From assembly GCA_029571985.1 (NCBI GenBank), contig JAKQVC010000130.1, forward strand, positions 1 through 53,740: DNA of 53,740 nucleotides, given 5' to 3'. Source of the DNA: Bacteroidota bacterium (lineage in GTDB: Bacteria > Bacteroidota > Bacteroidia > Chitinophagales > BACL12). The notes below the pieces were generated by a model. That model was given only the letters and a program-made list of their open reading frames with translations, did not search any database and was not told the DNA's origin. Numbering within the stretch: position 1 is the stretch's first letter; every line of letters begins with the position of its first letter. Both the position numbers and the translations under genes were made by a program. Shown piece by piece: positions 44,222 through 52,069 of this stretch.

Positions 44222-45001
44222 TTACAAATCTCTTTTCTTCGTAATCATCCAACTAATACCCGCAAAAAGAACAGCATAAGCAAACCCCACACCAAGAGAC
44301 AACATTGTTGGTGCTGATGCAGTTGGTTCTTCTCCGTGACTCATTACGTGATCTAATGGGAAGGGCACTATTTTTAAAAAGTAAGTAGCCACCGGCATAT
44401 AATCTCCCGATCCATCAGGCAATATCCCCGCCCGCAAAATCACATCCACCGGAAATAAAAAAATCAGAAAAATAATAACCGCCAAACCCGTCCGCTTAAA
44501 CAAAGTCCCAAAAAACAACCCCATACTCATCATCCCCAGCGACTGTATAAAATACCCAAAAATAAATCCACCATGTTCAAGCATACGACCTTTATCAGCA
44601 TCAGCAGAATAAATAAGTCCGCCAATAACACCACTGATCGTTAATACGATAGTGCTGATGATGCTCAATGTAATAATCAACAACACCTTAGCCTGTACAG
44701 TTTCGGTGCGCTGTAGGCCATCGATAATATTTTGTCGCAGGGTGCGATACGTATATTCATTACCCGTAATAAATATAATCAGAATGGTGAGGATGATATT
44801 AAAATAGCACGCATACAAGGTGTAGTAATTCCAGATATTCGGATAACCTAAAACCTGTTCAGGCGTAAGGCCTAAAGTGTTTGCAATGCCTTTACCACCT
44901 ACCAGCCAGAGCACCATAAGCAGGAGATAAATCAGAAATAATATTTTGAACGTGCGATACGGAATCAGTTTCAGCAGTTCTATACGGAGTAATCGGAGCA
45001 T
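44222..45001 (-). CDS. ABC-2 type transporter permease
   Basis: A 259-residue integral membrane protein with about six hydrophobic segments (for example ILFLIYLLLMVLWLVGG, YFNIILTILIIFITGNEYTY, VLLIITLSIISTIVLTISGV, GLAVIIFLIFLFPVDVIL, AYAVLFAGISWMI). The EYTYRTLRQNIIDGLQR loop is typical of ABC-2 permeases in Bacteroidota. Together with the ATPase gene immediately upstream (1-bp gap) it forms an exporter; the cargo is unknown. An antibiotic-resistance or envelope role is possible but not shown. Confidence 0.85.
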   Translation of the reverse strand: MLRLLRIELLKLIPYRTFKILFLIYLLLMVLWLVGGKGIANTLGLTPEQVLGYPNIWNYYTLYACYFNIILTILIIFITGNEYTYRTLRQNIIDGLQRTETVQAKVLLIITLSIISTIVLTISGVIGGLIYSADADKGRMLEHGGFIFGYFIQSLGMMSMGLFFGTLFKRTGLAVIIFLIFLFPVDVILRAGILPDGSGDYMPVATYFLKIVPFPLDHVMSHGEEPTASAPTMLSLGVGFAYAVLFAGISWMITKKRDL

Positions 45002-45002
45002 G

Positions 45003-45893
45003 TTATTCAGCAGTTAGTTCAAGGAATTGTTCTTCAAGACGTTTTTTACGCGCAACCAGATGTGATAGGTGTATCTGTTTGTCGGAGAAATATTTATTGA
45101 GAGCGGCAGGATTAAATCCTTCTTCCACATGCAATAAAATATTACCCGATAATAATTCTGTGCGCTTAATGCCCGGGTAGTTGACAAGTTGTTCGGCAAG
45201 TGCAGCAAGATTATCTCCTGCAATTTCAACCTGATCTTCACCTTTCAATAAATCATTTACCGTGCCTTGCGCAAGCAGATTTCCTTTTTTGATTACGGAT
45301 ACATGCGTACACACTTTTTCTACTTCATCCAGAATATGGCTGGCCAAAATAATCGTGCGACCCTGTGCGCTTTGATTGCGGATAAAATCGCGCACTTCAG
45401 CAATACCCTGAGGGTCGAGACCATTAGTTGGTTCGTCGAGTAAAAGCACATCCGGATTACCCAACAAAGCAGAGGCCAATGCCAGGCGCTGACGCATACC
45501 TAAAGAATATGTACGTGCCTGACTTTTCTTGCGGTCGAGGAGATTTACGGCGCTGAGTACACCATCAATTTCTTTTTCATCGACACCTTTGATGAGGGCA
45601 ACAACTTTCAGGTTTTGTTCGCCGGTGAGGTATGGATAAAAATTCGGTTGTTCGAGCAGTGAGCCAATGCGTTTGCGGTTGTCGTCGATTTGCCCTTTAC
45701 CGAACCAGCTGAAACTGCCGGAGGTCGGGTTCGTGATACCGAGCAACATCCCCAGCGTGGTAGTTTTGCCACTGCCATTGGGGCCTAAGATGCCATAAAC
45801 GGAGCCTTTTTGCACCGCCAGATCCAGACCATTTACCGCCTGAATCGGACCGTAGTGTTTTTTCAACTGTACGGTTACTAATACTGGTTCCAA
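45003..45893 (-). CDS. ABC transporter ATP-binding protein
   Basis: A 296-residue ATPase with Walker A GPNGSGKTT (near residue 38), signature YSLGMRQR, Walker B VLLLDEPTNGLDP and switch His in ILASHILDEVEKV. The C-terminal extension of about 80 residues fits drug/lipid-exporter ATPases of the CcmA/BcrA kind. Operon: it precedes its permease with stop and start 1 bp apart. Divergent from rnhB across a 118-bp spacer. Confidence 0.93.
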   Translation of the reverse strand: MEPVLVTVQLKKHYGPIQAVNGLDLAVQKGSVYGILGPNGSGKTTTLGMLLGITNPTSGSFSWFGKGQIDDNRKRIGSLLEQPNFYPYLTGEQNLKVVALIKGVDEKEIDGVLSAVNLLDRKKSQARTYSLGMRQRLALASALLGNPDVLLLDEPTNGLDPQGIAEVRDFIRNQSAQGRTIILASHILDEVEKVCTHVSVIKKGNLLAQGTVNDLLKGEDQVEIAGDNLAALAEQLVNYPGIKRTELLSGNILLHVEEGFNPAALNKYFSDKQIHLSHLVARKKRLEEQFLELTAE

Positions 45894-46011
45894 ATTGTGT
45901 TAGGTTTGAGTGTAAAAATAGACATTCAAATTTGGTGCCGCTTTATGGAGATGTGAAAAAGTATGCACCATCCGATACAAGCAGTAGCTATATAACGTAT
46001 AATTGTTGCGG

Positions 46012-46611
46012 ATGTTACAGGGTCAATACCAAACCGAATTATTGGAAGCAGGCTGCGATGAGGCAGGACGTGGCTGCCTGGCCGGTCCGGTAGTAGCCGC
46101 TGCGGTGATACTGCCACCCGATTTTGCACACGCCTTGCTCAACGATTCAAAAAAATTATCCGAAAAATCTCGAGACACCTTAGCACCTGTTATTAAACAG
46201 GAAGCCATTGCCTGGGCTATAGGCATTTGCGATCATCAGGAAATTGATAAGTTAAATATTTTGCGCGCCAGTTTCGCAGCTATGCACAAAGCCATTCGCC
46301 AGCTCAGCACCCGACCGCAATTATTATTAATTGATGGTAATCGCTTTCATGCATATCCAGGCATCCCCCATATCACCGCTATAAAAGGAGATGCCACCTA
46401 CGCCCACATTGCAGCCGCCAGCATATTAGCCAAAACCCATCGCGACGCCCTGATGCTCGAATTACATCGGCAATATCCGGTATATCATTGGGATGCCAAT
46501 AAAGGATATCCAACTGCAGCCCACCGAGAAGCCATCCGCGCCTATGGTGAGAGTCCGGTGCATAGAAAAACATTTACCTTACTACCGGAAACACCTAAAA
46601 CATTATTTTAA
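46012..46611 (+). CDS. rnhB: Ribonuclease HII
   Basis: A 199-residue enzyme from the ATG at 46012 (a TTG nine bases earlier is in frame). It has the RNase HII active-site set: [19 protein letters not shown] (Asp16-Glu17), LLIDGN (Asp near 106), [20 protein letters not shown] (Asp in GDA), and the tail [19 protein letters not shown]. It removes ribonucleotides from DNA and degrades RNA in RNA/DNA hybrids. It starts a two-gene run with a Crp/Fnr regulator 2 bp downstream. Confidence 0.95.
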   Translation: MLQGQYQTELLEAGCDEAGRGCLAGPVVAAAVILPPDFAHALLNDSKKLSEKSRDTLAPVIKQEAIAWAIGICDHQEIDKLNILRASFAAMHKAIRQLSTRPQLLLIDGNRFHAYPGIPHITAIKGDATYAHIAAASILAKTHRDALMLELHRQYPVYHWDANKGYPTAAHREAIRAYGESPVHRKTFTLLPETPKTLF

Positions 46612-46613
46612 TT

Positions 46614-47213
46614 ATGCAGCAGGGCAATTTATCGCAAAAAGAAATGGCGGTCATTTTGAAGTCGGCATTTGATCCGTTTTATAATGCGCCATTAGAGCCC
46701 TGGATGGATTTTGCTGCCTGTTGTGTGCATGTGCTGGTAGAAAAGGATATGGTATTAAAACAGGCAGGCACTGCAGAGCAATACATGTATTTTATTGTGC
46801 AGGGTTGTGCCGGAATTTTTTTATGGAAAGAAAAAAATGATGTGTGCACTGATTTAGGTTTTGAAAATCATTTTTTTACCGATTATATGAGTTTACTCAC
46901 CGGCGCGCCGTCACCATTAGAAACGCGCACACTGGAACCAAGCAGTTTGCTGCGCATAACACGCGCCGATTATTTGCAATTAGGCAATACAGAAATGGGC
47001 ATGATACTTACCCGTGCAGCTGCAGAAGGTTCATATATTGGTAAGCAGCAGCAACAAATTAATTTGCTGACTAAAACAGCAGAGCAGCAATATCGCGAGT
47101 TATTGCAAACGAATCCGGATATTGTAGCAAGAGTGGCACAAAAGCATCTCGCCTCTTATTTAGGCATTACACCGCAGAGTTTTAGCCGAATCAGACGACT
47201 CGTTTCGAAATAA
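46614..47213 (+). CDS. Crp/Fnr family transcriptional regulator
   Basis: A 199-residue protein. Residues about 20-125 form the cNMP-binding-like domain (YMYFIVQGCAGIFLWKEKND, FFTDYMSLLTGAPSPLETRT) and residues about 175-197 the HTH (VAQKHLASYLGITPQSFSRI). Similar in size and build to the regulator at 510. It starts 2 bp after rnhB and is followed by an outer-membrane-like protein gene and a serine hydrolase, which may be its targets. The effector is unknown. Confidence 0.88.
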   Translation: MQQGNLSQKEMAVILKSAFDPFYNAPLEPWMDFAACCVHVLVEKDMVLKQAGTAEQYMYFIVQGCAGIFLWKEKNDVCTDLGFENHFFTDYMSLLTGAPSPLETRTLEPSSLLRITRADYLQLGNTEMGMILTRAAAEGSYIGKQQQQINLLTKTAEQQYRELLQTNPDIVARVAQKHLASYLGITPQSFSRIRRLVSK

Positions 47214-47288
47214 ACCTATTTCTCGGAAATTACCTTAGGGTAATATTTCCATCCGGCTGGGACTGCAACTTTGTAAAAAAAATAAAGT

Positions 47289-47831
47289 ATGCGGTTATTC
47301 ATTTTTGCCTGTTTGTGTCTACCGATATTTGTTCATGCACAAACACAATCACCCTGGATGTTCGGTGTTGGATTTGGGGGTGGGATAGATTTTGTGAGCA
47401 GCACAACGGATGCGCGGTATTCGAGGGTTAGTCTGCCGAATGTACAGGTGGGCTATCACCTGTCAGATGCGTGGACAATATTATTTTATGCGCCGGGTGG
47501 TGTTGACCGCATAACGCCTGAAAATAAAGCATTTGAAGCCCTCACCTTTTCGGCCAGGTATGCGATGAGTCCGAGATGGAACTGTCTGGCAGGTGCAGGT
47601 TTGGGATTAGATATCACACCATTTTATGCCGTTGATTATGCCGATGGACCGCCGCCCGTATATATTGGTCCGGCCGCAGTGGCCGAAATGGATTATCTCC
47701 TGCTTACCTTTGGAAAAAAATGGAGCTTGTGTGCGGGAGCACGCGTTTTGTATGCAAATATTCAACATACAACTGCAGAACAACATGTGGCAACCGATTT
47801 ACTTATTTCGATTAAATGGAATAATCAATAA
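47289..47831 (+). CDS. Secreted beta-barrel-like outer-membrane protein
   Basis: A 180-residue protein with a signal peptide (MRLFIFACLCLPIFVHAQ). The mature part alternates amphipathic strands and turns (MFGVGFGGGIDF, VQVGYHLSDAWTILFYAPG, FSARYAMSPRWNCLAGAGLG, KKWSLCAGARVLYANI), ending DLLISIKW, a pattern of small 8-stranded outer-membrane barrels. Role unknown. It is 3 bp before the serine-hydrolase gene, so the two are probably co-transcribed. Confidence 0.7.
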   Translation: MRLFIFACLCLPIFVHAQTQSPWMFGVGFGGGIDFVSSTTDARYSRVSLPNVQVGYHLSDAWTILFYAPGGVDRITPENKAFEALTFSARYAMSPRWNCLAGAGLGLDITPFYAVDYADGPPPVYIGPAAVAEMDYLLLTFGKKWSLCAGARVLYANIQHTTAEQHVATDLLISIKWNNQ

Positions 47832-47834
47832 TAT

Positions 47835-48932
47835 ATGATGCGCTACTTATTTCTATACCTATTTATTTTATCCACTACGCTTACTATCGCACAGGCACAA
47901 CAAACTCCAAATGCGATTGTAGAGGAAGAGGTAAATAAAATGCAGCAAAAAAAATGGCATCCTGATGTGGTGTTGATTGTTGATGATACGCAACAACAAT
48001 TTGCTCATGGTGTTGGTGCCTTACAAACAGAGACACCATATTTTATTGCCAGTACAACCAAATTATTTGTGGTTACTTTGATTTTGCAGTTAACAGATGA
48101 GCATGCGCTGCAACTCGATGATCCGATTTCGAAATATCTTTCAGCTGACATACTGAACGGTCTGCACATATATAAAGGAGTCGATTATGCATCTAGCATA
48201 ACGATCCGCCACTTGCTGGCTCAAACCAGTGGCTTACCCAATTATTTTTCCGATAAAGGTGCAAGTGGAAAATCTTTAGAGCACCAATTATTGCATGGAC
48301 ATGATCAGCAATGGACAGCAGAAGAAGCCATTGCTATCAGCAAAACCATGCAGCCAAAATTTGCACCCGGCACACCCGGCAAGGCATATTATAGCGACAC
48401 GAATTATCAATTACTTGGATTGATTTTGAAAGCGGTAACGCAAAAATCGTTCAACCAGTTAATTCAGGAACGCATTTGCGTACCCTTAAACATGCAGACT
48501 ACTTATGTATACAGCGACACGGCTGATCATAAGCCTTTGCCTCTGCGATATAAAAAAGATGTTTTGCAAATCCCACTCGCCATGACATCCGTAACAACAG
48601 ATGGAGGCATAGTTAGCACAGCTGCTGATATGCAACTTTTTTTACAGGCCTTTATGAAAGGAAAATTATTTAATGCTGGCCATCTATTCGAAATGATGCA
48701 ATGGAATCCGATATTTTCTCCATTTAATTATGGATTGGGATTGATGCAATTTACATTACCCAAAATAGCCACTCTGGGCGCTCATACACCCAAACTGATT
48801 GGACACAGCGGACTAAGCGGCGCATTCGCATTCTATGACGCCGATTCAGACACCTATTTAACCGGCACCGTCAACCAACTCGCCAAACGAAGTGATTTAT
48901 TTAAGTTGATGGTGAGGGTGATGATGAGGTAG
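47835..48932 (+). CDS. Serine hydrolase, beta-lactamase/D-alanyl-D-alanine carboxypeptidase family
   Basis: A 365-residue exported enzyme (signal peptide MMRYLFLYLFILSTTLTIAQ then AQ). It has IASTTKLFVV (SxxK, Ser73 and Lys76), YYSDTNYQLLG (the YxN-equivalent, here YSD) and the third motif GHSGLSGAF (HSG in place of KTG), all in family order. Members include class C beta-lactamases, carboxypeptidases and esterases, so the substrate is open. It is the last gene of the run rnhB, Crp, barrel protein, hydrolase. Confidence 0.87.
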   Translation: MMRYLFLYLFILSTTLTIAQAQQTPNAIVEEEVNKMQQKKWHPDVVLIVDDTQQQFAHGVGALQTETPYFIASTTKLFVVTLILQLTDEHALQLDDPISKYLSADILNGLHIYKGVDYASSITIRHLLAQTSGLPNYFSDKGASGKSLEHQLLHGHDQQWTAEEAIAISKTMQPKFAPGTPGKAYYSDTNYQLLGLILKAVTQKSFNQLIQERICVPLNMQTTYVYSDTADHKPLPLRYKKDVLQIPLAMTSVTTDGGIVSTAADMQLFLQAFMKGKLFNAGHLFEMMQWNPIFSPFNYGLGLMQFTLPKIATLGAHTPKLIGHSGLSGAFAFYDADSDTYLTGTVNQLAKRSDLFKLMVRVMMR

Positions 48933-48937
48933 GCTAA

Positions 48938-49500
48938 ACTAATTAGCCGACGTAGCGCAGCGAAGTCCCGAGTACTCGGGATTAGCCAATTAGCCGATTA
49001 GCCGATGTGGGGCAGCGGTGTTCTGAGAAATTGGAATTGGTTGATTTGAAAGGCAAATGTTTCTGCAGTGCAATGAATGGATGTGTGTGTTGAAATGTAA
49101 AGTTTTTATGATGACTTATGATTCAACCAATTATTCTATTAGCATCAACAAATAAGCTCCCTCTCTATGAGGCACGAAGCTTGCCGCTCCGACGCAGGAG
49201 GTGTGGGGAGAGGGCGGGGGGGTGAGGCAAGGAAGATGCTCATAAAATACAGAGGTGTCGACGTGTCGACGTTCCGACGTGTCGACGTGAAATGCAAGTG
49301 TGCAAGTGAGGTCCGCCGTACGGCGGATTTGCGTGTGGAAGTGTGAAAGGTGAAATGCAGAATTTTGGAGATGAATTGCAATTCAACAAATTATTCTATT
49401 AGAATCAAAAAATAAGCTCCCTCTCTACGACGGCAGGAGTGGAGAGCCTGCCGCACCGACGGAGGAGGGGTGGGGCGGGGGGTGAGGTTAAACGTGAACG
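48938..49500. repeat. Mosaic repeat cluster, inverted relative to 5.2-5.6 kb
   Basis: It holds the CCCGAGTACTCGGG palindrome (48967-48980) with TTAGCCGACGTAGCGCAGCG beside it, a long unit (about 49105-49290) that is the reverse complement of 5317-5500, and a second partial copy (49395-49485). CCGCCGTACGGCGG near 49311 is a further palindrome. No gene is credible in 48933-49524. Confidence 0.85.
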
Positions 49501-49524
49501 GTGATTAAACACGCATCACCTACA

Positions 49525-51093
49525 TCACATTTTTTCAACCCAACCACAATACATTACATCTCCCAGGGTAACCACCACCTGATACAATCCTGCTGGAAGT
49601 GATGCGATTTCAATAGTTGAATTGTTGCATGTGCCTGCAAGCATTTTGTTGCCGGTAAGATCGATGATTTGATAGCTGAAATGTTTTGCAATAGGAATAT
49701 TTAAGTGTATGGTGGAAGTAGTAGGGTTCGGATAAATGGTGATGGATTGCACCTTGTTTTCGGGCGTGATACTGCTTTCTAAATCACCTAATTGTGTTAT
49801 TTCAAGGTAATCTGTAAGAGCAGCATCTTTATGCATGGTTATGATATAGGCCATATTATCTGCACCGTAAAGTATATCATTAAATTGGGCTAAAGGAGTA
49901 TAATTATACGGGATAGTACATGTATCAGTAAGTCCATCTTCAACATCATATGATACAATTCCGGAACGATCAGGTATTGCAATGTCAGAAAGGGAAATGA
50001 TAATACGCTTTGTTGATGCATCGTAAGCGAGTGCCGGTTGGTGTTCTACAGGAAAGTAGTCTTGCAACAAGGTGGTGTGACTATCCAGAATTTCGCCGGA
50101 ATACTGAATGCGTTGCGTGATGATGTAGTTTAAACCATCTATGCTATAGGTATAACAATTCAGAAAAGTATCGTCATTGTATGGAAATAATTTCGCATAT
50201 AGCAGCACATCAGCATTTATTTCAGTTTCGGTTTTCCATAGCAGACTTCCGGAGGGGTCGATACAGGTGATTATTTGATAGTTGTGTCCGGACATATCTT
50301 TTTTGAAGCAACTGTATAGGCGATTATGTTCGTTGGTGTATAGCAGTTTAAAGTTATTATAGCCCGCAAAAACAGTTATTGGGGGTATGTCGTCGATATA
50401 AGTTTTTGTAAACAAGCAATCCGCATCCAGTGTATATACAAGCAGAGAGTCATACCATTCATTGAATATTGAAATAGCTCCGGTTTCGCTGTCGACACCC
50501 GAATAAGAAATGGTTGTACCATCCAGGTCGCCGGCGTTTTCGTGTGTAAAGCCGCATTCGTTGGTTAGCAGGCCATCGACATACGTGAGAACTTTAATTT
50601 CGTATGCAGAGGTGCCAATTACGTATACCTCATTATCGTTTTGTATAACCGAACCCGGGTGCAATCTGACGGAGTCGTTGTAGGTATGCATCCAGTCAAC
50701 TTCCATTTCCATATTCAGATGCGCTACAAAATAATAGTCGGGCACTGCTTCAAAATAGGAAAATCCCCAAACATAAACGCCTTGATTTTTATCAGATGCA
50801 AATCCGATCACTTCATCGAAATAATAGGAGTCTGCATAGGCAAGTGAATTTCTGCTGAAAAAATTTCCATCCACATCGATTATTTCATTATGAAAGGCAA
50901 CACCTGCTTCGTTATACATATTTTGTAAGTAGGTTTCCGTTGCATAGGTAACCACGCTGGATGTATTTGTCGGGTAAGTGGATAGGTAGTGCCAGTTGAT
51001 GGGGGCTTGGCTGAAACTATGCATAGCAAAAACCACACTTAAGCAGGTAAGAATCGGTTCTATTATTTTTCGGTGTGAATTTAGGTACAGCAA
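49525..51093 (-). CDS. T9SS cargo of unknown function
   Basis: A 522-residue secreted protein with an N-terminal signal (IEPILTCLSVVFAMHSFSQ). The passenger is beta-rich, with repeated GSVIQNDNEVYVIGTS-, NNFKLLYTNEHNRLYS- and PALAYDASTKRIIISLS-like strands typical of a beta-propeller. The C-terminal 75 residues (ITIYPNPTTSTIHLNIPI, YQIIDLTGNKMLAGTC, LPAGLYQVVVTLGD) are a T9SS type A sorting domain. It is convergent with no partner; repeats lie downstream. Confidence 0.82.
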   Translation of the reverse strand: MLYLNSHRKIIEPILTCLSVVFAMHSFSQAPINWHYLSTYPTNTSSVVTYATETYLQNMYNEAGVAFHNEIIDVDGNFFSRNSLAYADSYYFDEVIGFASDKNQGVYVWGFSYFEAVPDYYFVAHLNMEMEVDWMHTYNDSVRLHPGSVIQNDNEVYVIGTSAYEIKVLTYVDGLLTNECGFTHENAGDLDGTTISYSGVDSETGAISIFNEWYDSLLVYTLDADCLFTKTYIDDIPPITVFAGYNNFKLLYTNEHNRLYSCFKKDMSGHNYQIITCIDPSGSLLWKTETEINADVLLYAKLFPYNDDTFLNCYTYSIDGLNYIITQRIQYSGEILDSHTTLLQDYFPVEHQPALAYDASTKRIIISLSDIAIPDRSGIVSYDVEDGLTDTCTIPYNYTPLAQFNDILYGADNMAYIITMHKDAALTDYLEITQLGDLESSITPENKVQSITIYPNPTTSTIHLNIPIAKHFSYQIIDLTGNKMLAGTCNNSTIEIASLPAGLYQVVVTLGDVMYCGWVEKM

Positions 51094-51282
51094 TGAGTAT
51101 AAAATTCAATATGATACTTATTTACATGCAGTTTTGGCAGTTAATTACGCTTATCAAATATATGTAATAAACGGTTAGTCAACAATGTTCTTAGGATGCT
51201 TTGCGCTGACATATGACGGCAATTTTACTTTGTGTTGATTTATAATTGTTCGGAAACTTAATTGCCTAGCCAATACCAATTT

Positions 51283-51702
51283 TTATCTCACCGCAAACAC
51301 AACCCTACACCCATCCGGATCTGCAATCATAATACCGTTCTGTTGCCAATAAGGATTTTTAGGTTGTATAGTTTGTATCTGATTCTGTGCAAGTCGGGAC
51401 TTGATTGCGGTGAGTTCTTCGTCTGTGTCGACATAAAACACCAGAATATCATCCTCCTCAAATTGCGCAGGAGTTGCATCTGGTGATGTAGTAAGTTCCA
51501 AATGCCAATCGGCATCCTTAAACCCTAAAAACACACCATCATATTGGGCGTGTTGGGTAAACCCACCTAATCGTTGAAGGCCAACAATTTCAGTATAGAA
51601 TTCCTCAATTTTGTTCAGGTTTATGGTATGACGGGCGTATCTGAATTTCAATGGAATGAGGTATTGGTTGTGATGCGTATCCAGAATGTAATGTCGAAAC
51701 AA
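51283..51702 (-). CDS. VOC-family protein (glyoxalase-like)
   Basis: A 139-residue product. The conserved domain begins at LKFRYARHTINLNKIEEFYT, so a TTG start at 51651 (122 residues) may be the true one. It contains EIVGLQRLGGFTQHAQYDGV, WHLELTT (metal His/Glu), DDILVFYVDT and the closing MIADPDGCRVVFAVR. This fits single-domain VOC proteins with an unknown small-molecule substrate. No close partner gene. Confidence 0.78.
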   Translation of the reverse strand: MFRHYILDTHHNQYLIPLKFRYARHTINLNKIEEFYTEIVGLQRLGGFTQHAQYDGVFLGFKDADWHLELTTSPDATPAQFEEDDILVFYVDTDEELTAIKSRLAQNQIQTIQPKNPYWQQNGIMIADPDGCRVVFAVR

Positions 51703-52069
51703 AGCTACTTAATTATATGCTCTCGCAAAGCCATTTTTGGTGTGTGCAATTGAAACTTGATTTAGAAATTAAGGGGTAACATTCGGCTGTGTAAAAAAGA
51801 CGTCCGAGATTTTTTTTTCAATGGCTGAATACCAATCTATAAGATACTCAAGGTATTCTGGGAAACTTGAGTGGTTGTGGGCGCTTGTAAACTGGAGCTT
51901 ATCAAAATTTTCACCATAATTTATGCTCAAACCAGAGTAAACAATCATCCACTAATTGAATGGACTTCTATCGACTATGATTTTATTCACTCTCTATCGG
52001 AGCATGCAGTATATCAATATTGGATTATCTTAGAGCGGTTAATGTAATTTGTACACTTAGATATTTATT
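51703..52069. other. Noncoding spacer
   Basis: AT-rich. TAATTTG near 52045 resembles a -7 element one base short. Nothing else is seen. Confidence 0.3.
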
